Shown here one piece after another: positions 53,074-61,518 of a DNA stretch of 64,000 nucleotides. The DNA is from an uncultured Acetatifactor sp. GTDB taxonomy: Bacteria; Bacillota; Clostridia; Lachnospirales; Lachnospiraceae. The first letter of the stretch is position 1. Every line of letters starts with the position of its first letter. The DNA is taken from the NCBI GenBank assembly GCA_948896875.1, contig CAQUWW010000001.1, positions 31,282 through 95,281 of the forward strand, written 5' to 3'. The notes under the pieces are model-generated. The model made no database searches and had not been told where the DNA came from. It saw only the letters and a program-made list of their open reading frames with translations. A program made the translations under genes and the position numbers.

Positions 53074-53217
53074 CTGGAACCGAGGATGGCAGGAAAAGAT
53101 AAGGCCGTTATTATGGAGTTTAAGGTACAGGATGAGGGGGAGAAAGAACTTTCCGATACCGTACAGGCGGCTTTGGCACAAATCGAAGAGAAAAAATATG
53201 GAAGTACGATTAAATGA
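53074..53217 (+). pseudogene. Remnant of a DUF1703/PD-(D/E)XK AAA-ATPase-like gene
   Basis: The frame encodes about 47 residues including LEPRMAGKDKAVIMEFKV and AALAQIEEKKYGSTIK. This matches the nuclease core (metal-binding Glu and Lys in MEFKV) and the following helix (AL-QI--KKY) of the family represented intact at 8589-10166. The rest of the gene is absent on both sides, so it is a short relic. The join with the truncated minus-strand gene at about 53065-53074 marks an old rearrangement point. Confidence 0.65.
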
Positions 53218-53319
53218 GAAGGAATCGAGCCTCCAGGATGGAAAAGGAATGCCTGATACAGGCGCAAGGGCTTTCCTAAGGCACGCAGTATAAAACAGCG
53301 TGCCTTAAAATTGTGTGTC

Positions 53320-54183
53320 TTAAAGCTGCACACAGAGCTCATCATAAACAGCCCGCATCAGATTATCATCCTTCCGGCATTCCGCCACCAGGGAAATAAC
53401 GGCGGATTGATCAGGCAGGATGATGGAGAGCTGACAATTTTTTCCGGCGGCCCGGAAGGAATTGTATTCTCCTCGCCAGAACAGGTAGCCATACCGGGGG
53501 TCGGACTGCGGCTTTGTGCTTTCTTCTATCCATTCGGGAGAGAGCAGCTGCTTTCCGTTCCAGCAACCTTTGTTCAGGTAGAAGAGACCGAATTTATGCA
53601 GTTCCGACAAAGTCAGGAACAGCCCGCCTGCACCGAAGGTATTGCCCATAGGATCCGTCTCCCACATGGGACGTTTGATGCCCAGATGAGTAAAAAGTCT
53701 GGGGGTCAGGTAGGACACCAGGTCACAGCCGGACCGCCGCTGCACCAGGATGCCGGCCAGGTACGGGCCCACATTATTATAGACAAAGCGACTGCCCGGG
53801 GTATAGGGAAAAGGGATGGAAAGGGACAGCTTGACCCAGTCGTCCTCTTCATAAAGAGGGCGCTGCGCCCCCATGAGGAAGCCTGCCTCCTGCCCAAGAC
53901 ACATGGTCAACAGATCCCGGACGGTGGCTTTTGTCAGGTTTTCACCGACTGTTTCCGGAAGCTCCCGGGGGAACACGTCGGTAAGCTTCTCCTCCAGAGA
54001 GAGGAGTCCTTCCTGAACAGCAAAGCCCACTGCGCAGGAGGTGAAGCTTTTTGCGGCGGAGTATACATTGCGTCGGCATTCATCTTCGCTGTGCCACTGG
54101 GCGATCAGCTCGTTATTTTGTGTAATTTTGACGCCGAGAACGCCCAGAGGCGCGGCTTTGTCGACAAATTTTTTGATATCCAT
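53320..54183 (-). CDS. Serine hydrolase, class C beta-lactamase-like family
   Basis: A 287-residue enzyme without a signal peptide. SAAKS near residue 43 is the SxxK nucleophile motif; YNN near 145 (RFVYNNVGPYLAG) is the YxN motif; FGAGGLFLTLSEL follows. The usual C-terminal KTG/HxG motif is not clear. Family members include esterases and peptidases as well as lactamases. Without export it is unlikely to be a classic beta-lactamase. AAAGGAAAAG precedes the ATG. Confidence 0.87.
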   Translation of the reverse strand: MDIKKFVDKAAPLGVLGVKITQNNELIAQWHSEDECRRNVYSAAKSFTSCAVGFAVQEGLLSLEEKLTDVFPRELPETVGENLTKATVRDLLTMCLGQEAGFLMGAQRPLYEEDDWVKLSLSIPFPYTPGSRFVYNNVGPYLAGILVQRRSGCDLVSYLTPRLFTHLGIKRPMWETDPMGNTFGAGGLFLTLSELHKFGLFYLNKGCWNGKQLLSPEWIEESTKPQSDPRYGYLFWRGEYNSFRAAGKNCQLSIILPDQSAVISLVAECRKDDNLMRAVYDELCVQL

Positions 54184-54400
54184 TTCTTTTCCTTTCTGCT
54201 GTTGAATGTTCTACTTAACAGGATAACATTAAAGGACATCATCCTTTTACCATAGTGCTTAAGGCATAGTATGGTTGTAATCTTAGGTAAAGTCAATGTA
54301 GCATAAATGCAAAATTCTGTTTCTCCCAATTTTTCCTCAACAAGAAAATACTGCTGAAAAAAGCTGAGATATAGTAACTTTGAGAGCAAATCATTTATCT

Positions 54401-55345
54401 TCAGGTAATTATCACAATTCCGTCCGGGTATCTCCTGACTATACCGGACTTGACGGCGTCCTCCGCTCCTGCTTTTGCCTGGACTGCATTCCGAAAGACC
54501 TCTCCGGGCTTTTGCCTGGGCGGCACATTTACATCCGGAAGTCCGTCTGCTGTACCTCTCACCTTCGCTTCACGGGATTTCAGCTCAGCTTTCTTATGCT
54601 CCACGTCCTCCCCACGCATTTCGTCCTGGCGGATCTCTCCCTTCAGAATGGCAATACCGCCTTCTATTCTGGCAATGACTGCTTCCCGACGTTCTGCCTG
54701 CTCCTTGAAAATGTCTCCGGCAACAATAGACTGCATTTTATCCCGGGAAACACCAAAATTCTTCTGCCCTTCATTTCTGTCGTCCTCGATGCTGCCTCCG
54801 GTGTCTTCGATATTATTTACTTTCTCATCTGCGCTCTTTGGATCCCTGGCATCCGTGCTCGAGATTTTTTCTAAATTTATTTCAGCCTTGCTGCCTGGCG
54901 CTGCTTTTTCTACTCCTGTTTCTTCGGGCCTGCCCTTTTGCATATCTGTATCCGGGGCGGTCAGCTCTTCTAAACGTTCCTCTTTTTTCCGTTCCCGGCT
55001 GACTTCGGCCTGACGCTGCCTTAAACGCGTGTTAAGACTGTTTAATTCCTGTTGAAGCTCCTGTTTCTTCTTGGAACGCTCTGCCTCGGACATTTCCTGC
55101 TTTGTGGAAAGCCCCTGCTTCTGCCGTTGTACTTCGGAAATCTCATTCTGGATATTCTTACTGACGACATCCACCGGCTGGGACGCCGTTTTCTGCCCAT
55201 ATGCCGCATTCTGTCCCGCGTTGCTTTGCATGGCTGCAGCTTGCTGGCCGGTTGTTTTGCTCTGTCTGCCTGCTGTCTGTTGCTCTGCTGTTCTGTTCTG
55301 GATGAGTGCCGTATTGTCTGGCGTTCTCGTGATACTGATTCCCAT
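54401..55345 (-). CDS. FlxA-like coiled-coil protein
   Basis: A 314-residue polar protein. The first 60 residues are Gln/Ala/Thr-rich; residues 65-125 form a coiled coil (IQNEISEVQRQKQGLS, then KKQELQQELNSLNTRLRQR) in the style of FlxA-like proteins; a second helical segment near 215-260 contains IARIEGGIAILKGEIRQDEM. No signal peptide or enzyme motif. AGGGGTG lies 5 bases before the ATG at 55345. Function unknown; no flagellar genes are near. Confidence 0.7.
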   Translation of the reverse strand: MGISITRTPDNTALIQNRTAEQQTAGRQSKTTGQQAAAMQSNAGQNAAYGQKTASQPVDVVSKNIQNEISEVQRQKQGLSTKQEMSEAERSKKKQELQQELNSLNTRLRQRQAEVSRERKKEERLEELTAPDTDMQKGRPEETGVEKAAPGSKAEINLEKISSTDARDPKSADEKVNNIEDTGGSIEDDRNEGQKNFGVSRDKMQSIVAGDIFKEQAERREAVIARIEGGIAILKGEIRQDEMRGEDVEHKKAELKSREAKVRGTADGLPDVNVPPRQKPGEVFRNAVQAKAGAEDAVKSGIVRRYPDGIVIIT

Positions 55346-55428
55346 ATTTTCACCCCTCATTCTGTTGAAAAATATGTTTACGGCTTTGTGGATTCTTCCT
55401 GTATAAGTTATATTATACGCTTCTCCGG

Positions 55429-55587
55429 CTAAATTGCAATCTGTTCTTGAAGCCCAAATTCCTGAAACAACTGATTACGATAATCCGCATTCTCAGAAGC
55501 ACGTCGCAGATCTTCTATCCGATTCTGGGAAAGCAGAATACTGTTTAAGGTCAATATGATTTTATGACACTGACTACTAGTGACAGA
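55429..55587 (-). pseudogene. Short coding relic
   Basis: On the minus strand an open stretch ending at TAG (55429-55431) encodes a plausible C-terminal peptide (ILLSQNRIEDLRRASENADY, then FQEFGLQEQIAI). There is no start codon with a ribosome binding site, and a stop lies just upstream at 55588-55590. It looks like the tail of a lost gene. The family is not recognised. Confidence 0.35.
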
Positions 55588-55595
55588 CTATTAGC

Positions 55596-55623
55596 AACAG
55601 TTCGATGGCCTGTCAGAACTGTT
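55596..55623. repeat. Inverted repeat, copy 2 of the AACAGTTC/GAACTGTT palindrome
   Basis: AACAGTTC (55596-55603) and GAACTGTT (55616-55623) flank 12 bases. The arms equal the core of the palindrome at 34751-34784; the loops differ. Confidence 0.55.
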
Positions 55624-55681
55624 AAGATTATTCCAGTCAGATTATTGACGACTCCACTAAAAAGCAGGAGTAGGATAATAG

Positions 55682-55710
55682 TTGAAAAGAGAACTGTAAA
55701 CTGGTAAAAT
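55682..55710 (+). promoter_or_regulatory. Predicted promoter upstream of the DUF4886 gene
   Basis: TTGAAA (55682-55687), a 17-base spacer and TAAAAT (55705-55710) lie about 170 bases before the ATG at 55884, leaving room for a long leader. Confidence 0.45.
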
Positions 55711-55749
55711 TTTGTGCTAAGATAGAGTTAGTGAGATGGGTGGAAAGGC

Positions 55750-55809
55750 ATGGAAGACACTAAAATGCCGTACTCTGCACGACGTACGGGAGAAGCCGGC
55801 GCAGGGTGA
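55750..55809 (+). CDS. Possible 19-codon leader peptide
   Basis: ATG at 55750 follows GGTGGAAAGGC and reads 19 codons to TGA at 55807. It is Arg/Gly-rich near the end (ARRTGEAGAG). The position between a predicted promoter and the DUF4886 gene fits a regulatory leader, but such short frames also occur by chance. Confidence 0.2.
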   Translation: MEDTKMPYSARRTGEAGAG

Positions 55810-55883
55810 GACAGAGCGTTGATATTTACAGGCATTCTTAAATCGGAAACAGGAGCGGAGAGCGCTTTCGGAATGGAGGAGAA

Positions 55884-56654
55884 ATGATTAGAATACTTGC
55901 AATCGGAAACAGTTTTTCAGAAGATGCAACCTACTATCTGCATCAGATACTGGAGACGGCAGGAGTAGAAAACCTGGTGGTAAATCTTTTTATCGGTGGT
56001 TGTTCTCTGGAGAAGCACTGGCTTAATATTGAGCGGGAAGCGAGAGAATACCAGCTGCAGGTGAACGGGAGCAAAACAGATCGACATGTATCCATACAGG
56101 ATGTACTTCGGGAAACGAAATGGGATGTGATAGTGACGCAGCAGGCCAGCCATGACAGCGGCTGGATGGAGACCTATGAACCGTTTCTGGGGAATATGGT
56201 GGACTATCTGAAAAAGAATGCCGCCGATGTGAAGTTGTTTTTACATGAGACATGGGCCTATGAAAAGGACAGCACCCATTGGAACTTCGAGCGGTATCAT
56301 AAGGATCAGCAGGAAATGTTCCGCAGACTGCAGCTGGCATATACCACTATGGCCGAAAAATACAAGCTGCCGCTTATCCCTGGTGGGGAGCTGATACAGA
56401 AGCTCAGAGAGACAGAATTTTTTGGAGATGGTGGAAAAAGGAGTATCTGCAGAGATGGATTTCATATGAATTATATATATGGAAGGTATGCCATCGGCTG
56501 TATCTGGGCCAGATGTCTGGCGAAAATCCAGGTTAAGGGGAATGCATTTGTACCGGAGACTATTTATATGCCGTATGAGAATCCGGACAGAGAAGTTATC
56601 AATGTCATTCAACGATTGACCGACGAGATGATCTGTTTTCAGCCGGAAGAGTAA
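55884..56654 (+). CDS. DUF4886 (SGNH hydrolase-like) protein
   Basis: A 256-residue protein beginning ILAIGNSFSEDA, in which the Ser after GN matches the SGNH block I nucleophile. VIVTQQASHDSG lies in the middle, and CRDGFHMNYIYGR carries the DxxH pair. The family is presumed to hydrolyse esters on carbohydrates. No signal peptide is seen. GGAGGAG precedes the ATG at 55884. Confidence 0.85.
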   Translation: MIRILAIGNSFSEDATYYLHQILETAGVENLVVNLFIGGCSLEKHWLNIEREAREYQLQVNGSKTDRHVSIQDVLRETKWDVIVTQQASHDSGWMETYEPFLGNMVDYLKKNAADVKLFLHETWAYEKDSTHWNFERYHKDQQEMFRRLQLAYTTMAEKYKLPLIPGGELIQKLRETEFFGDGGKRSICRDGFHMNYIYGRYAIGCIWARCLAKIQVKGNAFVPETIYMPYENPDREVINVIQRLTDEMICFQPEE

Positions 56655-56659
56655 ACTTC

Positions 56660-56688
56660 TTTTCAAATGGAAGAAAATAGAGTATAAT
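56660..56688 (+). promoter_or_regulatory. Predicted promoter placed directly against the O-antigen-ligase-like start codon
   Basis: TTTTCA (56660-56665), a 17-base spacer and TATAAT (56683-56688). The ATG at 56697 is only 8 bases after the -10 box, and no ribosome binding site fits between, so the transcript may be leaderless. Confidence 0.4.
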
Positions 56689-56696
56689 CTATAATT

Positions 56697-58430
56697 ATGA
56701 AAAAAGAGAGTAATGAATTTTTAGGGTTGTTGTGTAATATGTATCTTGTCGCAATGCTGGTGGTGCTGCCTCTGTATACAGGTCAGGGCTATTGGCAGCT
56801 GGGTGACACAAAGTACAGATTGTTCTACAATGTGTCACTTCTGTGTGTGGGAGTCTGGATGATATTCGGGATTCCGTTACAGGTGCAGGCTGCAGTCGGA
56901 AGGCGGAAGCAGGAGGCCGCTGTTGATCCGCACAGGGCTGCACCAAAATGGACAGAGTATTTCGGCGGCTTCAGCGGGACGGATTTCGCTGTGGCGTGTT
57001 ATGGGGTATGCGCCCTGCTTTCAGCGGTTTGCAGCTCCTATGGGCGTCTCGCGTGGACCGGCTACAGCGGCTGGTATATGGGAGCGATAGTGCAGCTGCT
57101 GTTTGTGGGCCTTTACTTTTTTGTGTCGAGGCAATATGACGGTGCCAGGTGGCCGCTGTATCTGGCCGAGGCGGCCTTTTTTGTGGTATCAGTATTGGGA
57201 TTGCTGCATCGGTTGGGGATAGATCCTCTGGGACTGCTGGATGGATGGAACAGTGGTGACTGGGAGTATAGTCATATGCTGTCCACACTGGGAAATATTA
57301 ATTGGCTCTGCGGCTATTACAGCGTGGTGCTGGCTTTCAGCATTGCGCATTTCCTGAGAGAGGAGAAGCGGTGGTTGCGGATTGTATTGTACGTGGTGTC
57401 TGTGGCGGCGCTGGTAGTGCTCTGGATTCAGGGCAGTCAGGGCGGCCTGTTGATTGTGGGGGTTTGTGCGGCCTGCTGCGTTTGGACAGGGCGCAGGGAT
57501 GCGGCGGTTCTGAGGAAAGTATGCCTGCTTTTTGCAGGTTCTTTTCTGTGCCTGCCCGTGATGGAGCTTCTGATGAAGCTTCGGGGGAAGAAAGCGGCCG
57601 TTGTGCAGGACGGAAATATTTTTGGAAGTGTGCGTTGGTATGTGTGGATTATCGCGGGACTTTTCTGCCTGCTTCTATTTTTCCTGCTGGCCAGAGTAAA
57701 ACTGCCATTCCGGCATAAGAGCGGGAATGCGGAGAGACGGGAGGGCACCGTAGCATCGTTTTGGCAGAAATGTGGGAGAAAGCAGAGAGCGATTTGCGGA
57801 ATGCTGGCGATTGTCGGCGCTGGCATTGGGATTTTCCTGATGTGTCGGCTGGCTGTAAACCGTCTGGATGATGGCTTTGGCAGTGGAAGAGTTTTTTTGT
57901 GGCGCATTGCCATACAGAATGTGGAAGAGGCAGGACTGAAAGATAAGCTGATTGGGGCAGGGCCGGACTGTTATGCGGAGGCTGTTTTCAACAGAATGGC
58001 CGCAGGGACGGATATGTGGCAGGGAGAACATTGGGATGGTTCGGTATTTACCAATGCCCATAATGAGTTTCTGAGTCAGCTTTGTAATGTGGGAATATTG
58101 GGGACGGTCTGCTATCTGGCCATTTTCCTGACGGCGTTGTATGCCTGTTATGGAAATATCCGGAGAGGTGACGATGGAGCAGGAAACTGGCTGGGACTGC
58201 TGGCGGCTGTGATGTACGGCGCACATTCTCTGGTCAGCTTTCAGCAAGTATTAAATACGCCGTTATTGTTTCTGACACTGGCGATAAGTGAGGCGATGAG
58301 ACGACGGCAAGACGGACAGAGGACAAGGCAGGAAGAGAAAGGGACCGCACAGGAAGAAAATAGCAGATTTGTGACAGGTGTGACAGCTGAGGAGAAGTCA
58401 ATGCGGAGCAGCAAGAGGGAAAGAATATGA
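56697..58430 (+). CDS. O-antigen ligase (Wzy_C/WaaL-like) family membrane protein
   Basis: A 577-residue protein with about 10-12 hydrophobic helices and a large loop near residues 400-470 containing RVFLWRIAIQNVEEAGLKDK, GAGPDCYAEAVF and FTNAHNEFLSQLCNVG; this loop pattern is typical of O-antigen ligase/polymerase proteins. In Gram-positives the family is linked to surface polysaccharide or teichuronic-acid-like polymer assembly. The C-terminal 60 residues are charged and probably cytoplasmic. It overlaps prmA by ATGA, an odd partner for a ribosomal methyltransferase. No ribosome binding site is evident at the start. Confidence 0.82.
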   Translation: MKKESNEFLGLLCNMYLVAMLVVLPLYTGQGYWQLGDTKYRLFYNVSLLCVGVWMIFGIPLQVQAAVGRRKQEAAVDPHRAAPKWTEYFGGFSGTDFAVACYGVCALLSAVCSSYGRLAWTGYSGWYMGAIVQLLFVGLYFFVSRQYDGARWPLYLAEAAFFVVSVLGLLHRLGIDPLGLLDGWNSGDWEYSHMLSTLGNINWLCGYYSVVLAFSIAHFLREEKRWLRIVLYVVSVAALVVLWIQGSQGGLLIVGVCAACCVWTGRRDAAVLRKVCLLFAGSFLCLPVMELLMKLRGKKAAVVQDGNIFGSVRWYVWIIAGLFCLLLFFLLARVKLPFRHKSGNAERREGTVASFWQKCGRKQRAICGMLAIVGAGIGIFLMCRLAVNRLDDGFGSGRVFLWRIAIQNVEEAGLKDKLIGAGPDCYAEAVFNRMAAGTDMWQGEHWDGSVFTNAHNEFLSQLCNVGILGTVCYLAIFLTALYACYGNIRRGDDGAGNWLGLLAAVMYGAHSLVSFQQVLNTPLLFLTLAISEAMRRRQDGQRTRQEEKGTAQEENSRFVTGVTAEEKSMRSSKRERI

Positions 58431-59416
58431 AGTGGACAAAGTTTAGAGTAAAGACGACGGTGGAAGCGGAAGATATTGTAATCAGTACCTTGTATGATAT
58501 TGGTCTGGAGGGTGCACAGATAGAGGATAAGGTGCCTCTGACCGCGTTGGAAAAGGAGCAGATGTTCGTAGACATTCTGCCCGAGGGTCCGGAGGATGAC
58601 GGGATTGCATATTTGAGCTTTTTCCTGGAGGAAAAGGAAGATGGCAGCCTGGAAATGTCAGGGGAAAAGACAGATGCGGATGCCGTTTTGAAGAAGGTGC
58701 GGCAGGAACTGGAAGAATTGCGGCAATTCTGTGAGATTGGAGAGGGCTCTGTCACTGTGGACGAGACAGAAGACATTGACTGGATCAACAACTGGAAGCA
58801 GTATTTTCATCAGTTTTATATTGATGATATTCTTGTGATTCCGTCCTGGGAAGAGCAGAAGGCGGAGGATGAGGAAAAGATGGTGCTGCATATTGATCCG
58901 GGTACGGCTTTTGGCACCGGAATGCATGAGACCACCCAGCTGTGCATCAGACAGCTTCGCAAATATGTTACCAGGGATACGACGCTTCTGGATGTAGGAA
59001 CCGGCAGCGGCATTCTGGCGATTCTGTCCCTGATGTTCGGAGCCAGGCATGCAGTGGGCACGGATCTGGACGAATGTGCGGTGGAGGCAGTGGCTCAGAA
59101 CTGTGAAGCCAATGGAATTGGACCGGAACAATTCGAATTGCTGATCGGCAACATCATTACAGACCAATCTGTACAGAAGAAAGTGGGCTATGGCTGCTAT
59201 GATATCGTGGCAGCGAATATCCTGGCAGAAGTGCTTGTTCCTTTGACCCCTGTGATTGTGAACCAGTTGAAAGAGGGCGGCATTTATATTACTTCCGGGA
59301 TTATTGATGAGAAAGAACAGACGGTGGCGGCGGCTGTGGAGGCTGCAGGGCTGAAGATCCTGGAAATCACCCATCAGGGCGAATGGGTCAGCGTAACTGC
59401 GCAGAAACCGAGATAA
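58427..59416 (+). CDS. prmA: Ribosomal protein L11 methyltransferase
   Basis: A 329-residue SAM-dependent methyltransferase. The N-terminal substrate domain (about 1-110) contains DIDWINNWKQYFH. The Rossmann domain has GTAFGTGMHETTQLC, LDVGTGSGILAI, GTDLDECAVEAV and AANILAEVLVPL, all classic PrmA blocks. It trimethylates L11 before ribosome assembly. The ATG lies in the overlap with the preceding gene and is preceded by AGAGGGAAAG. rsmE follows after 71 bases. Confidence 0.95.
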   Translation: MKWTKFRVKTTVEAEDIVISTLYDIGLEGAQIEDKVPLTALEKEQMFVDILPEGPEDDGIAYLSFFLEEKEDGSLEMSGEKTDADAVLKKVRQELEELRQFCEIGEGSVTVDETEDIDWINNWKQYFHQFYIDDILVIPSWEEQKAEDEEKMVLHIDPGTAFGTGMHETTQLCIRQLRKYVTRDTTLLDVGTGSGILAILSLMFGARHAVGTDLDECAVEAVAQNCEANGIGPEQFELLIGNIITDQSVQKKVGYGCYDIVAANILAEVLVPLTPVIVNQLKEGGIYITSGIIDEKEQTVAAAVEAAGLKILEITHQGEWVSVTAQKPR

Positions 59417-59487
59417 CTGAAACAGAAGTGCTCTCTGAGCTGACGGAACAGTAGGGAAATGCCTGGAGAATAGAAGGGAAGGACCAA

Positions 59488-60243
59488 ATGCACCATTTTT
59501 TTGTGTCGCCGGACCAGATCAATATAAACGACAAAAGTGTCATAATTGTGGGACCAGATGTCAATCACATTAAAAATGTTCTCCGAATGAGGATTGGCGA
59601 AGAATTTTCTGTGAGTAACGGATTGGATGGGAAGGAGTATCGCTGTGGGATTCTGGCCGTGGAGGAGAACAGGATACAGGGTGAGCTTCGTTTCATAAAA
59701 GAGGATAAGGTGGAGCTTCCCGCCCGCGTGCATTTGTTTCAGGCGTTGCCTAAGGCGGATAAGATGGAATGGATTGTGCAAAAGGCAGTAGAATTGGGCG
59801 CATTTCGGATTATTCCCGTGGCGTCCAGTCGCTGCGTTGTAAAGCTTGACGACAAAAAGGCGGGCACAAGAGTCCTGCGCTGGCAGGGTATCGCGGAATC
59901 GGCGGCAAAGCAGAGCCGGCGTGCTCTGATTCCGGAGGTGACAAAGGTGTCACAATTTTCAGAAGCGATTTCCATAGCGGCCGATATGGATATCAGATTG
60001 ATTCCTTATGAGATGGCAGAAGATGTGTCTGTGACCAGGAAATTGTTAAGCGGGATAAGATCGGGGCAGGATGTGGCGGTATTCATCGGACCGGAAGGGG
60101 GCTTTTCGGAATCGGAGATCGCGTTGGCTCTTGCAAATGGAATAGAGCCCATTACCCTGGGGAGGCGTATTCTGAGGACGGAGACAGCCGGGATGACAGT
60201 GCTGTCCTGGCTGATGTACCTGTTGGAGATCGGACCGTTTTGA
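59488..60243 (+). CDS. rsmE: 16S rRNA (uracil(1498)-N(3))-methyltransferase
   Basis: A 251-residue SPOUT methyltransferase. The N-terminal PUA-like domain contains HHFFVSPDQI and HIKNVLRMRIGE; the trefoil-knot domain has KADKMEWIVQKAVELG, VFIGPEGGFSESE and LGRRILRTETAGM. It methylates U1498 in the decoding region. The prmA-rsmE order is common in Firmicutes. AAGGA lies upstream of the ATG. Confidence 0.96.
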   Translation: MHHFFVSPDQININDKSVIIVGPDVNHIKNVLRMRIGEEFSVSNGLDGKEYRCGILAVEENRIQGELRFIKEDKVELPARVHLFQALPKADKMEWIVQKAVELGAFRIIPVASSRCVVKLDDKKAGTRVLRWQGIAESAAKQSRRALIPEVTKVSQFSEAISIAADMDIRLIPYEMAEDVSVTRKLLSGIRSGQDVAVFIGPEGGFSESEIALALANGIEPITLGRRILRTETAGMTVLSWLMYLLEIGPF

Positions 60244-60333
60244 ATGCGGGGAGTCATGTTTTGCCCGAGGGTGACACACCGGAACAGAATACTCTGCATA
60301 TGATATTACATGATTGATAGAGGGGTGAAAGCC

Positions 60334-61503
60334 ATGGAAGTATATTTGGACAATTCTGCTACCACCAGAGTATTCCCGGAAGTAGCAGAGTTGATGATAA
60401 AAATCATGTGTGAAGATTATGGGAATCCTTCCAGCCTGCACTTGAAGGGAGTTCAGGCAGAACAATACCTTCGCCGGGCGAAGGGAAGCTTTGCCAGACT
60501 GCTGAAGGTGGATGAGAAGGAAATCCTTTTTACATCCGGCGGAACGGAATCGGATAATATGGCATTGATCGGTTGTGCGTATGCCAATCGCAGGCGGGGG
60601 AATCATTTGATTACCACTGCAATCGAACATCCGGCTATATTGAATACCATGCGTTATCTGGAATCTGTGGGATACAGAGTGACTTATCTGCCTGTGGATG
60701 CATACGGCAGGATTGCGACGGAGGATTTGCGGCGTGCCATGACACAGGATACCATTCTGGTGTCTATTATGCATACAAATAATGAGATCGGAGCACTACA
60801 GCCCATTGCGGAAGCAGGAACATTGATTAAGCGGATGAATCCATATACATTGTTCCATGTAGATGCGGTTCAGGGATTTGGAAAAGCAAAGATTTATCCG
60901 AAGAAAATGGGAATCGACCTGCTGTCTGCCAGCGGTCATAAAATTCACGGGCCCAAAGGTGTGGGATTGCTGTATATAGGGGACAAGGTAAAGATTCAAC
61001 CCATTATTTACGGAGGCGGACAGCAGAGGAATCTTCGTTCAGGTACGGACAATGTACCGGGAATTGCCGGTTTTGCAAAGGCGGCAGAGCTTCTGTACGA
61101 GCATTACGACGATGATGTAAAGCGGCTGTATCAGTGCAAAAAGTACTTTATGGATGGGATCAGAAGAATGGAGGGTGTAAAAATAAACGGGGTGCTTCCG
61201 GGAAAACCGGACGGAGAAGGAACCGCTCCGCATATTGTAAGTGTCTCTGTGAGCGGCGTGCGCAGCGAGGTATTGCTACACGCATTGGAGGAAGACGGGA
61301 TTTATGTATCTGCGGGCAGCGCCTGTGCAGCGCGAAAACCGCAGCCATCCACGACACTGAAAGCCATTGGCATCGAAAAGCCTCTTTTGGAATCTACGAT
61401 AAGATTCAGCTTCTCAGTCTACACTACTGTGGAAGAATTAGACTATACATTACAGGCAATGTATGATAAAATTCCTATGCTGAGAAAATATACCCGCAGA
61501 TAA
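60334..61503 (+). CDS. Cysteine desulfurase (NifS/IscS/NifZ-like)
   Basis: A 389-residue PLP enzyme. It starts MEVYLDNSATTRVFPEVAEL; the PLP-binding Lys is in SASGHKIHGPKG; the catalytic Cys is in SAGSACAARKPQPST. It removes sulfur from cysteine as an enzyme-bound persulfide. GAGGGGTG lies before the ATG at 60334; an earlier ATG at 60310 lacks a site. It is 15 bases from thiI, the arrangement of NifZ-ThiI pairs where the desulfurase feeds tRNA thiolation directly. Confidence 0.94.
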   Translation: MEVYLDNSATTRVFPEVAELMIKIMCEDYGNPSSLHLKGVQAEQYLRRAKGSFARLLKVDEKEILFTSGGTESDNMALIGCAYANRRRGNHLITTAIEHPAILNTMRYLESVGYRVTYLPVDAYGRIATEDLRRAMTQDTILVSIMHTNNEIGALQPIAEAGTLIKRMNPYTLFHVDAVQGFGKAKIYPKKMGIDLLSASGHKIHGPKGVGLLYIGDKVKIQPIIYGGGQQRNLRSGTDNVPGIAGFAKAAELLYEHYDDDVKRLYQCKKYFMDGIRRMEGVKINGVLPGKPDGEGTAPHIVSVSVSGVRSEVLLHALEEDGIYVSAGSACAARKPQPSTTLKAIGIEKPLLESTIRFSFSVYTTVEELDYTLQAMYDKIPMLRKYTRR

Positions 61504-61518
61504 CAGAAAGGACATCTT

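Noticed and set aside
53311..54255. 314-codon open frame on the plus strand
   Set aside because: Antisense to the class C serine hydrolase, which shows SxxK and YxN motifs.
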